Part shown: positions 16,319-24,359 of the stretch, in pieces
Numbering within the stretch: position 1 is the first letter of the stretch
Layout of the letters: the number at the start of each line of letters is the position of its first letter
Made by a program: the position numbers and the translations under genes
NCBI RefSeq assembly: GCF_013283785.1
Contig: NZ_JABCPZ010000037.1
Span: 1-61,349 of the forward strand
Direction: 5' to 3'
DNA length: 61,349 bases
From: Nonomuraea antri
GTDB taxonomy: Bacteria > Actinomycetota > Actinomycetes > Streptosporangiales > Streptosporangiaceae
The notes under the pieces: model-generated
What the model was told of the DNA's origin: nothing
Database searches by the model: none
What the model saw: only the letters and a program-made list of their open reading frames with translations

Positions 16319-17055
16319 CTGAGGATCGCCTGCTCGCCGGACTCGCGGCGCTGGCCACCGACGCGCCCGACGGGCTGTTCGACCGGATCGCGGCCCGCTG
16401 GGTCCGCGTCCCCGGCCCGGTGGGCGAGGTCCGGGTGGCCTACACCGACCAGGGGATCGCGTTCGTGCACGACGGCCCCGGCTTCGGCGCGGCCTTCAGA
16501 GCGCGCTTCGGCCGTCCGCTGCTGCCCGCCGAGCGGCCGCCCGCCGGACTGCTGCCCGCGCTGCGCACCGGCCGGCTCAACGGGCTGCGCCTGGACCTGC
16601 GCGACGTGAGCGACTTCCAGCGCGACGTGCTGCGCGCCGCCCAGACCATCCCGCGCGGCGAGGTCAGGCCGTACGCGTGGATCGCCGCCCAGATCGGCCG
16701 GCCCAGAGCCGTCCGCGCGGTGGGCACCGCGCTGGCCCGCAACCCGGTGCCGCTGCTCATCCCCTGCCACCGGGTCACCCGCTCCGACGGCGCGGTGGGC
16801 GAGTACGTGTTCGGCGCGTCGACCAAGGAACGGCTGCTGACCGCCGAGGGCGCCGACCTGGACCGGGTCAGGGAACTGGCCGGGGAGCGGGTGTTCTACC
16901 TGGCCAGCGACACGACCGGGGTGGTGTGCTTCCCGACCTGCCACAACGCCAGGCGCATCACGCCCGCGCACCGGCACGGCTTCCGCACCCTCGCCCAGGC
17001 CCGGGCGGCCGGCTACCGTCCCTGCCGCGTCTGCAAGCCCGCGCTCGCCGCCTGA
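16315..17055 (+). CDS. Methylated-DNA-protein cysteine methyltransferase with C-terminal Ada zinc module
   Basis: 246 residues. Residues about 25-175 are an O6-alkylguanine transferase: FQRDVLRAAQTIPRGEVRPY, the GTALARNPVPLLIPCHRV active site (Cys151) and a GAVGEYVFG loop. After a linker, residues 188-246 match the Ada zinc domain that accepts methyl groups from phosphotriesters: VFYLASDTTGVVCFPTC with Cys205 and Cys209, then GYRPCRVCKP with Cys237 and Cys240. In E. coli Ada this module is N-terminal and linked to an AraC helix-turn-helix; here the order is reversed and no helix-turn-helix is present. Translationally coupled to the ECF sigma factor. Confidence 0.9.
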   Translation: MTEDRLLAGLAALATDAPDGLFDRIAARWVRVPGPVGEVRVAYTDQGIAFVHDGPGFGAAFRARFGRPLLPAERPPAGLLPALRTGRLNGLRLDLRDVSDFQRDVLRAAQTIPRGEVRPYAWIAAQIGRPRAVRAVGTALARNPVPLLIPCHRVTRSDGAVGEYVFGASTKERLLTAEGADLDRVRELAGERVFYLASDTTGVVCFPTCHNARRITPAHRHGFRTLAQARAAGYRPCRVCKPALAA

Positions 17056-17058
17056 ACC

Positions 17059-17607
17059 TCACGGCTTGGCGGGGTAACGCATGAGGAGCGTGGCCCGGAC
17101 GATGTCCGGGCCGTGCGCCCGGTAGCCGTGCGGCACGTCCGAGCGCCACGAGATGTGATCGCCGGGCCCGGCGGTGAGCGGCGCGTCCAGCGGGCCGGCA
17201 CTGAGCGTGCCGCTGAAGACCGTGATGTGCTCGCTCACTCCCTCGTGGTGCGCGGGCGAGGTCTGGGTGATGCCCGGCGGCACCCGCAGCCGGTACAGCT
17301 CGTAGGTGACGTGCTCGTCCTCGAAGGACTCCAGCAGCTCGGCCTCCACCGCGGAGCCGCGCACCACCTTGGGCTCGGCCGGCGTGTCGAGGATGGCGCC
17401 GATGGGGACGCCGAGCTGCGCGGTGATCGCCCAGAGCGTTTCCAGCGTCGGATTGCGCGTGCCGGTTTCCACGCCCGACAAGGTGGCCTTCCCGATTCCG
17501 GCGCGCCTGGCGAGTTCGGACAGAGAAACGCCGCGCGCCTGCCGCAATCGCCGCAATCGGTCTCCCACCAGACGCGGGTCGGTGTCGATCGCTGGCCGCG
17601 GTTCCAT
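17059..17607 (-). CDS. XRE-family regulator with C-terminal cupin sensor
   Basis: 182 residues from ATG 17607; ATG 17634 is in frame upstream. Residues 12-70 are an XRE helix-turn-helix (LRRLRQARGVSLSELARRAG, KATLSGVETGTRNPTLETLW). Residues 105-180 are a cupin barrel (SPAHHEGVSEHITVFSGTL, AGPGDHISWRSDVPHGY). The architecture is common among regulators of amino-acid, polyamine or antibiotic-efflux genes. A near-palindromic TTAAGCGCTTTTAA lies at 17646-17659 in its upstream region and could be the operator. Confidence 0.9.
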   Translation of the reverse strand: MEPRPAIDTDPRLVGDRLRRLRQARGVSLSELARRAGIGKATLSGVETGTRNPTLETLWAITAQLGVPIGAILDTPAEPKVVRGSAVEAELLESFEDEHVTYELYRLRVPPGITQTSPAHHEGVSEHITVFSGTLSAGPLDAPLTAGPGDHISWRSDVPHGYRAHGPDIVRATLLMRYPAKP

Positions 17608-17718
17608 ACCGCCATGGTGCCGCACTTTCCGCATTTCGTCGCAGGTTAAGCGCTTTTAAGGAAAGGGGCCGGGGAAGCAAACAAGGAGGAGGCCACCGCG
17701 ACCGTTCGGGACGGGGTC

Positions 17719-18135
17719 ATGCATTGGCACGCCTACACGTGGACCGGCGCGGGCGAGGAACGCGGCTGGGAGCCGGAAAGACGCCCCGATTCGCCGGAGT
17801 TTCCGAGTTCGCCGTTGCCGCCCATGCTCACCGGCGACTGGCTGGCCAAGCCGCGGTCCAGGATCGCCGCCACGTTCACCGAATTGCAGCCGGCGCTGGA
17901 ATGGCTGTCGGCGCGTTATGAGCGGGCCAGAGCCGGCTTTCCGCGGCCCGACGGGATCGGCGCGGACCTGCGGCTCGCCGCGGCCAGGGACGTGCTGCCG
18001 CGCGGCGTGGACGTGCAGTGGGGCGAGTGGCTGCGGGACGGCAGGTTCGTCACGATCGGCATGATCTGCTGCCCCAACCGCCACGTGCGCCATCCGTGCC
18101 CGCTCGGGCGGAGCGCCTACCCCGATCCCCGCTGA
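17719..18135 (+). CDS. Hypothetical protein
   Basis: 138 residues from ATG 17719, start MHWHAYTWTGAG. Rich in Arg, Pro and Trp with no membrane segment or recognised motif. The C-terminus has MICCPNRHVRHPCPLG, a Cys/His-rich stretch that could bind metal. Coding potential is supported by third-position GC and by the lack of a better competing frame. Its stop codon lies within a 28-nt sequence that recurs 213 nt downstream inside the next gene. Confidence 0.6.
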   Translation: MHWHAYTWTGAGEERGWEPERRPDSPEFPSSPLPPMLTGDWLAKPRSRIAATFTELQPALEWLSARYERARAGFPRPDGIGADLRLAAARDVLPRGVDVQWGEWLRDGRFVTIGMICCPNRHVRHPCPLGRSAYPDPR

Positions 18136-18369
18136 TCCTCCGGTACGCCGCGGGCCGCATTAGCGTCTCGCTTCCCGAGTTGCTGCTGCGGCATCTGGGG
18201 CAGACCGCTACGATTCAGCAGATGTCCGGATCGTCAGGTGTGACCGCCCCGCCCCGACCTGGGCCTACACCGGCTCAGCGGATGCCGTCGCCGTACTCGC
18301 TGCCCCTGCACGCACTCCGCCTGGCGGGCAAGTGTGCCGTGCCGCTGATCCTCTGGTACGCCGCGGGCC
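18129..18369 (+). repeat. 28-nt direct repeat, 213-nt period
   Basis: Copies at 18129-18156 and 18342-18369, differing at one base (CCGGTA against CTGGTA). The first copy contains the stop codon of the upstream gene and the second is coding in the membrane protein. The 213-nt period is a multiple of three, so both copies read the same way (LIL-R/W-YAAG) in the downstream frame. Confidence 0.7.
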
Positions 18370-19523
18370 AGGCGGTGCGCTACGCGCTCCTGTTCGGCGC
18401 GACGGAAGTGGCCTACGGCGAGTGGCGTCAGGTCCGCCTGGTGGCCACCATGACGCTGCTCACGCTGATCGTCATGGCGGCCATGACGGTCACCACCGGC
18501 CTGCTCTACACCCTGCGCGGCGCGCTGTGGGAGATGCGCGCGCGACGCGGCGAAGGCGTCGAGGACGAGCGCTTCTTCCGGGTGCTCGACCGGGTGGCCC
18601 CCGCCTTCGCGGTGCTCTACCTGGCCTGGGGATTCCACGCGGAGGACGCCAGGGACCTGCAGACCATGGACATGAACCACCACTTCTACGAGCTGACCGA
18701 GGCGTCCTGGTTCGGCGAGGAATCGCAGGTCGGCAAGAGCCTGATCGACCTCGACTGGCGGGTGTCGCTCGGAGCGATGGTGGTCACGTTCGGGCTGAAG
18801 ATGCTGTTCGCGAAGCTCGTGGAGCAGGGCAAGGGGCAACTGGCCGGCTTCGCCGCCGCCTTCTCCGAGTTCGCCTTCGTCTTCTACGGGCTCAACGCCA
18901 CCTTCGCCTTCGCCGACCTGCGCTCGGAATGGACGGACCACCGCAGCGTCGTCTCGGGCACCAAGGAACTCTGGGAGCAGGCGCAGAAGGACCTGCCGCT
19001 GTGGAAGACGATCACCGACGCCTTCGGCGAGTTCTGGCCGTACTTCATCGACGCCGTCGCCATCCCGCTGGCCTGGCTCACCGTGGCGATGCTCGTGTTC
19101 GGCGCCTTCTCCGACGAGGCGCGCACCCTGGTCAAGGGCACCAGGCTGGAACGGGGCGTGGACCGGCTCGAAGGCAGCCACGACCTCACCCAGAAGTCGT
19201 TCGACCAGGTCACCGGCGGGTTCAAGGACCGCTGGCTGCCGCTGGCCAACTCCATGCGCATGATCGTCAAGGGCGGTGCGCCCCTGTTCGGCATGATGTG
19301 CCTGTGTTACGTGGCCATCACCGTGGCCGCGCAGTACGCCGAGCGCGTCGCGGTGACCCTGATCGGCTCGCAGGTGGACTGGGCCTGGGCGTTCAAGGTC
19401 GCGCCGGTGACGTTCGTGCACGAACTGGTCGTGACCGTGCTCTCCATGGCGCTGCTGGCGGCCACGTACGACCTGGCCGCCACCCGGGCGCGGATGAAGG
19501 GCGAACCGCTCAGCGACGTCTGA
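18222..19523 (+). CDS. Large membrane protein of unknown function
   Basis: 433 residues from ATG 18222; the frame is open from 18018, but that part has no plausible start context. Hydrophobic segments lie near 37-58, 75-100, 130-146, 185-205, 225-240, 280-302, 355-378 and 395-420, giving six to eight membrane passes. Soluble stretches are acidic (MDMNHHFYELTEASWFGEES). I recognise no family. It converges with the trio of single-pass proteins, overlapping the last by 14 nt. Confidence 0.75.
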   Translation: MSGSSGVTAPPRPGPTPAQRMPSPYSLPLHALRLAGKCAVPLILWYAAGQAVRYALLFGATEVAYGEWRQVRLVATMTLLTLIVMAAMTVTTGLLYTLRGALWEMRARRGEGVEDERFFRVLDRVAPAFAVLYLAWGFHAEDARDLQTMDMNHHFYELTEASWFGEESQVGKSLIDLDWRVSLGAMVVTFGLKMLFAKLVEQGKGQLAGFAAAFSEFAFVFYGLNATFAFADLRSEWTDHRSVVSGTKELWEQAQKDLPLWKTITDAFGEFWPYFIDAVAIPLAWLTVAMLVFGAFSDEARTLVKGTRLERGVDRLEGSHDLTQKSFDQVTGGFKDRWLPLANSMRMIVKGGAPLFGMMCLCYVAITVAAQYAERVAVTLIGSQVDWAWAFKVAPVTFVHELVVTVLSMALLAATYDLAATRARMKGEPLSDV

Positions 19524-20850
19524 ACCGCAGGACGTCGACGTCCGGCTTGACGGCGTCACCGCGCTTGAACAGCTCGGCCGTGGGGGTGTCGGAGCGGTAG
19601 CCGCTGGGCCTGAAGGAGAGCTCGACCTCGTTCGCCACGGCCGCCGGCACGATCGCCACCCCCGGGATCTTGTACTCCTTGCCCAGCTCCAGCCGGTCCG
19701 TCGGGCGGCCGTCGGTCTGGAGCTCGACGACCCAGGAACGTCCCGCGCGGTCCTTCAGCCTGACCTCGTCCGGGGCGCCGATCATGGTGGCGTTGGCCTC
19801 GTCGAGCAGCTTCTGCGAGACGTCCACCTTCAGCCAGGTGACCTCGGGGCCGTGCTTGGTCCCCGCGGGCGCCGGCATGGGCGCGACCGTCGCCTTCCAC
19901 TCGATGTTGTAGACCTTGCCGGCCTGGCCGGCCGCGACGGCGATCTCCCTGGTCTCCTTGGTGGTCGTCTTCTCGTAGAAGAGGTAGCCGTCGTAGGCGT
20001 TCGCGCCCACGGTGATGAGGCACGCCGCCACGGCGGCCGCGCCGACCAGGAGCATGCGCCGGCGCGCGGGCGGCTGGGCGGCGGCGTCCTGCGGGTCCGC
20101 GGGCGCGTCTTCCTGGGGGGTTGGAGGAGCGCTCTGGTCCGCGCTCGGCTGCGGGTTCTGCGGCGGGCCGGCTTGCGGGGGCTGCTGGACGTGCGGCTGC
20201 TGGATGTGGGGTTGTTGGGGGTGCGGCTGTTGCGGTTGCTGGGCGTGCGGCCGCCGCTGGGGTAGCGGCATGGAGGGGTGGATGGCCGGGATGGGCTGCG
20301 TGCTGCTGCCGACGGACTCGCCACGCTGCGCCGGGGGCCAGACCTGCTGATCGGGATGCAACGACCGGGGCCGCCCGTACGGGTCCTGCCCATACGGCAT
20401 CCCGGGACCCGGTCCCATCCCGGGGTGCTGTCCCATCCCAGGGTTCGGCATGCCGGGACCTGGGGGCATGCCGTGGCCCGGAGGCGGACCGGCGTGCCCT
20501 GGAGGTGGCCCGGCGTGGCCTGGAGGCGGGCCGGGATGAGCGGGAGGCGGCGCGCTGTGGCGCGGGCTCGGCCGCTGCGGCAACCCATGACCGGCGGGCG
20601 GCACCCCTTGCCCAGGCGGCGGCATGCCGGGACCCGAGGGCATGCCAGGACCAGGAGGCATGCCGGGGCCCGGGGGCATGCCAGGACCAGCAGCCGTGCC
20701 GGGACCGGGAGGCGTGCCAGGGCCGGGGGTGTGTGGTGGTTCCTGGTGGCGTGGCGGCGTCTGCCCGGTCGGCGGCTGCTGCTGTTGCTGCTCTTCCTCG
20801 GGCCGCCGGTCGTTCATCGGTGCGAACCAGTCGCGCTCGTTCGTGCTCAC
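19510..20850 (-). CDS. Pro/Gly-rich single-pass protein with external DUF4352-like domain
   Basis: 446 residues. Residues 1-265 are a low-complexity cytosolic tail dominated by PGPGMPPG, PPPGHAG and QQPHPQQPH repeats. A transmembrane helix at about 268-288 (MLLVGAAAVAACLITVGANA) is followed by an external beta domain containing GKVYNIEWKATVAPMP and GRSWVVELQTDGRP. The DUF4352-like assignment is tentative. It is the third gene of a minus-strand operon with two smaller proteins of similar plan. The operon diverges from the HerA-type genes, so the product is probably part of the same membrane assembly. Confidence 0.8.
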   Translation of the reverse strand: MSTNERDWFAPMNDRRPEEEQQQQQPPTGQTPPRHQEPPHTPGPGTPPGPGTAAGPGMPPGPGMPPGPGMPSGPGMPPPGQGVPPAGHGLPQRPSPRHSAPPPAHPGPPPGHAGPPPGHAGPPPGHGMPPGPGMPNPGMGQHPGMGPGPGMPYGQDPYGRPRSLHPDQQVWPPAQRGESVGSSTQPIPAIHPSMPLPQRRPHAQQPQQPHPQQPHIQQPHVQQPPQAGPPQNPQPSADQSAPPTPQEDAPADPQDAAAQPPARRRMLLVGAAAVAACLITVGANAYDGYLFYEKTTTKETREIAVAAGQAGKVYNIEWKATVAPMPAPAGTKHGPEVTWLKVDVSQKLLDEANATMIGAPDEVRLKDRAGRSWVVELQTDGRPTDRLELGKEYKIPGVAIVPAAVANEVELSFRPSGYRSDTPTAELFKRGDAVKPDVDVLRFRRR

Positions 20851-20854
20851 GGGA

Positions 20855-21499
20855 TCACTTCTTGACGATGGAGTAGACGGGCTGCGGCGAGGCCGTGAGC
20901 TTGCGCGCGGCCTCCTCGTCCAGTCCGAGGTCGATCTCGACCTCCGGCCGGAACGGCTCCACCAGCACCTCGGGCGGCAGTCCGAACACCACCCGCGCGC
21001 CGGCCAGCACGGACGCGGGCACGTCGAAGAAGAACCGGCCGCTGACCCAGATGTCCGGCTGCATCCAGGTGTTGGCCAGGGTCGCGCCGCGGTCCACCCG
21101 GTCGGTGGCGGCGAACTTCTTGCCGTCGCTGGTCAGCAGCATCGGCTGGCCCAGATGGTACGGCTTCAGACTGGACTTGGCCGACGCGGTGACGATGAGG
21201 AAGACGTGGTCGGTCTCGACGGTCTTGGTGCTGCTCTGGATGGCCTTGGCCGCCACGAACGAGTCGAGCCGCACGGTGAAGCGCCGGGCGTCGACGTCCT
21301 CGCCCTTGTCGCCCACGTACGTCACCGGGGCGCCCGTCTCGTCGGCCGTCAGGTGAAGCGTCTGCAGCCCGACGGCGCCGCCCGCGAGCAGCAGCCCGAT
21401 CGCGATGTTGAGCAGCGGCGACCCGCCCGGCCTCGGGGCGGCGCGGCGGCCGCGGCGCGAGGGTGCGGCCGCGGCGCGCGGCTCAGCGGTGGTGGTCAT
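20855..21499 (-). CDS. Single-pass protein with external beta domain (operon gene 2)
   Basis: 214 residues. A basic N-terminus (SRRGRRAAPRPG) leads to a transmembrane helix at about 29-46 and then an extracytoplasmic domain with RRFTVRLDSFVAAKAI, HVFLIVTASAKSSL and WVSGRFFFDVPASVL. The pattern resembles DUF4352/telomeric-repeat-like beta sandwiches, but this is weak. The start overlaps the upstream gene's stop (ATGA 21496-21499), and four nt separate its stop from the third gene. Confidence 0.8.
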   Translation of the reverse strand: MTTTAEPRAAAAPSRRGRRAAPRPGGSPLLNIAIGLLLAGGAVGLQTLHLTADETGAPVTYVGDKGEDVDARRFTVRLDSFVAAKAIQSSTKTVETDHVFLIVTASAKSSLKPYHLGQPMLLTSDGKKFAATDRVDRGATLANTWMQPDIWVSGRFFFDVPASVLAGARVVFGLPPEVLVEPFRPEVEIDLGLDEEAARKLTASPQPVYSIVKK

Positions 21500-22179
21500 G
21501 TGCCGTCACCGCCCTGGACCGGGGCCTTGACCGGAAGGGTCACGCGCGCCTTGATCTCCGGGAAGAACTTGCCGTCCACCTCTTTGGCCACCATCTTCCA
21601 CTGACGTCGCTGGTCCTCGAAGCCCGCCGTGTACTCGAAGGCCGCCACGTCGAAGGTGATCTTCTCCGGTGGCTGCTCCGTCGCGCCGAGCTTGTAGCGC
21701 ACGATGACCTGGCTGCTCACCCCCGGGTGCAGCTGCCTGGTCTCACTGCCGCCCTTGCTCAGGGCGAAGACGAACGGTCCCGAATCCTTGGGGAACGCCG
21801 GCGTGATCTTGATCAGCGAGTTGGCGAACGAGTCCCCGAGGTAGGCGAGCTCGGGCTTCGCCGGGTCGGGCGGGATCCCGATGCCCGAGGTCTCGTCGCC
21901 CTTGTTCGTGACGTCGAAGACCAGTTCCACGAACCGTTTGTCCTCGTCGAGCGTCGACTCGGCCTTCTCCACCTTCACGCGCGATTCCACGAACCGGGTG
22001 TTGTAGCGGCCCTGGTCGAGGATCGTGCCCTGGTTGAGCGCGTCGGGCGCGGGATCCGGGGCCTCGTTCAGTCCGCCGAGCAGAGCGATGACGCCGATGG
22101 CCGTGAGGCTCACCAGCGCCACTGCGGGCACCGCTACGGGGCGTTTCGGTTTGTCGTTGCCGCCGGAGGGTTCCGTCAT
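21496..22179 (-). CDS. Single-pass protein with external beta domain (operon gene 1)
   Basis: 227 residues. A short basic cytosolic start (NDKPKRPVAVP) precedes a transmembrane helix at about 17-36, then an acidic external domain (VESRVKVEKAES, FVELVFDVTNKGDETSG, AFEYTAGFEDQRRQW). First gene of the operon. The gap to the divergent membrane P-loop-like gene is about 170 nt from its start at 22348. Paralogy with the next two products is inferred from common topology and strand order rather than strong identity. Confidence 0.8.
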   Translation of the reverse strand: MTEPSGGNDKPKRPVAVPAVALVSLTAIGVIALLGGLNEAPDPAPDALNQGTILDQGRYNTRFVESRVKVEKAESTLDEDKRFVELVFDVTNKGDETSGIGIPPDPAKPELAYLGDSFANSLIKITPAFPKDSGPFVFALSKGGSETRQLHPGVSSQVIVRYKLGATEQPPEKITFDVAAFEYTAGFEDQRRQWKMVAKEVDGKFFPEIKARVTLPVKAPVQGGDGT

Positions 22180-22347
22180 GGGTAAGGATGGTAATAGGTC
22201 ACGCCCGCACCAACCGCCCCAATCCTCCCATCGGGCTGGTCGAATTGCCGATAACCCTGCCGCAATAGGGTGTCTAGCTCATACGCTGTCACGGAGCGGA
22301 AGGGCTGGACCCTACTACAACAGACATATCGCTGGCCGGAGGGTCAC

Positions 22348-24288
22348 GTGGCGGACGTGCATCCTGAGCATGCACAGCTCCAGGCGGACCGCATCTACCT
22401 GGGCTGGCAGTACATCCTGCTGCATCCCGACCCGGGTCCGCCGCCCAAACGTCCGTCACCGGCCGAGGAGCCGCGTCCGGTCGAGGGCCCCGATGCCGAG
22501 GAGCAGGAGCTGCTGCGGCGCGAGCGGCTGCAGGAGGACATGCTCAACCGGCCGGTACGCGCCGTCCGCGTGTTCATGCTGGTCCTGAGCGGGTTGTTCC
22601 TGGTGCTCGCGGTGGCCGGCTACCTGGCGTGGCAGTTCACGCTGATCGGCCTGGTCGCGACCGGCGGCGTGGCGGGCATCTGCAGCTACGCGCTGCTCCA
22701 GGGTGACAGGGCGGTCAAGTACCGGGTGCTCGAACAGCGCGCCAGGGACGACCGGCAACGTCAGGAACGTGACAAGGAGCTGTTCCACGCGCAGGAGGAA
22801 CACGCCCAGCGCTACCGCGAGTGGCAGGAGTCCAAGGACCGCCACGACCGCCAGCTCACCTGGTACGCCGTCGCCGTGCCCGACGAGATCGACCGCATCG
22901 ACGTGGCCGGCGGCACGCTGCCCGGCTGGTCGGCGCTGGTCACGCTGCTCGGCGCGACCCGCCTGTACAGCGGCGGCCACTTGACCGTGCTCGACCTGTC
23001 CGAGGGCGCGATCGCCAAGGACCTGATCGAGCTGGCCCGCAAGGGCGGCGACGACCCGCTGGTCTGGGTGCTGCCGGTGGACCTGCCCAGGCTCGACCTG
23101 GGCGCCACGCTCAAGCCCGAGGCGTTCGCGGACGTGCTGGCCCACGTCGTCAGCGTCAGCGAGGAACATCGCACCACGCGCGACCTCAGCTTCGACAACG
23201 CCATCCTGGAGCGGGTGCTCGAAGTGCTCGGCGAGAACGCCACGATCAGCCAGGTCACCGCCGCGCTCAGGGCGCTGGCCCAGGTCGGCGACCCGCGCGA
23301 CGACCTCAAGTTCGGCCTGATCACCGCCACCCAGCTCGAACGCATCGGCACCCTGTTCGGCCGCGGCGTCAGCGACCGGGTGGTGATCGAGCGGGCCTGG
23401 GCGCTGGAGTCGCAGTTACGCAAGCTGGAGACGCTCGGCACCCAGGCCGTGCGGCTGCCGCCGGCCAGGCTGCGGGTGGTGAGCATGGACCGGCAGGCCG
23501 GGGTGTTCGGCAACCGGGTGCTCGGCACGTACGTGGCCACCGCGCTCACCCACATCCTGCGCCAGTCGCCCGCCTCCGACCGGCCCTGGTACCACACGAT
23601 CATCGTCGCGGGCGCCGACAAGCTGCGCGGCGACGTGCTCGACCGGCTGATGGACGCCTGCGAGACCTCGCGTACCGGGCTGGTGCTGACCTACCGGTCG
23701 CTGACCCCCACCGTCAGGGAACGGCTCGGCCGCGGGCACGCGGCGGTGGCGTTCATGCGGCTGGGCAACGCCGAGGACGCCCGCGTGGCCAGCGAGCACG
23801 TCGGCACCGAGCACCGGCTGGAGCTGGCCCAGCTCACCGAGACGATCAGCGAGTCGCTGCCCGGGCTAGACGGCGGCTACACCTCCACCATCTCCCAGGT
23901 GGACGACGACCGCGAGGAACGCGCGGAGAGCCGGGCCGACCTGGCCGAGGACATCACCGAGTCCACCGAGTGGGGCAGGACCGCCGACAAGATCTCCGAG
24001 AAGGAGCGGGTGCTGCAGCGCTCGCGCGAGTTCCTGGTCGAGCCGCACCAGCTCCAGCAGCTCCCCACCACGTCCGTGATCGTCACCGACGCCACCGCGC
24101 AGGGCCGCCGGGTACGCCTGGCCGACGCGAACCCGGCCATACTCACCTTCCCGAAGACCACGCTGGGCGAGCTGGAGGACGTCCGCGACGCCGTGCTGTC
24201 GCTCGACCCCGGCGACGGGAACGGAGAGCCGCCGCCCAACCTGGGGCCACCACCGCCACGCCTGGACTGGCGCAAGGGCAGGCAATGA
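22348..24288 (+). CDS. Membrane protein with degenerate P-loop ATPase-like domain
   Basis: 646 residues from GTG 22348, which has GGAGGG four nt upstream; GTG 22270 would add 26 residues. Two adjacent transmembrane helices lie at about 74-118, then a charged coiled coil (about 125-170: RARDDRQRQERDKELFHAQ). The remainder looks like a VirD4/FtsK-style fold: LRVVSMDRQAGVFGNRV sits where Walker A would be but lacks the GxxxxGK[ST] signature, TIIVAGADKL replaces Walker B, and FMRLGNAEDARVASEHVGTE resembles the conserved tail of such ATPases. It is likely a non-catalytic partner of the next gene. Confidence 0.78.
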   Translation: MADVHPEHAQLQADRIYLGWQYILLHPDPGPPPKRPSPAEEPRPVEGPDAEEQELLRRERLQEDMLNRPVRAVRVFMLVLSGLFLVLAVAGYLAWQFTLIGLVATGGVAGICSYALLQGDRAVKYRVLEQRARDDRQRQERDKELFHAQEEHAQRYREWQESKDRHDRQLTWYAVAVPDEIDRIDVAGGTLPGWSALVTLLGATRLYSGGHLTVLDLSEGAIAKDLIELARKGGDDPLVWVLPVDLPRLDLGATLKPEAFADVLAHVVSVSEEHRTTRDLSFDNAILERVLEVLGENATISQVTAALRALAQVGDPRDDLKFGLITATQLERIGTLFGRGVSDRVVIERAWALESQLRKLETLGTQAVRLPPARLRVVSMDRQAGVFGNRVLGTYVATALTHILRQSPASDRPWYHTIIVAGADKLRGDVLDRLMDACETSRTGLVLTYRSLTPTVRERLGRGHAAVAFMRLGNAEDARVASEHVGTEHRLELAQLTETISESLPGLDGGYTSTISQVDDDREERAESRADLAEDITESTEWGRTADKISEKERVLQRSREFLVEPHQLQQLPTTSVIVTDATAQGRRVRLADANPAILTFPKTTLGELEDVRDAVLSLDPGDGNGEPPPNLGPPPPRLDWRKGRQ

Positions 24289-24359
24289 CCTGGTCAACTT
24301 AGAGGTGATGTGGCGGCGGTAGGCGGACTTTACTAAGGAACCGTCTGTGGGGGGATGAA

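Noticed and set aside
20350..20760. CRISPR-like array of short repeats
   Set aside because: Repeats are imperfect, 12-24 nt, contiguous and in frame with the Pro/Gly-rich protein; there are no spacers and no cas genes.
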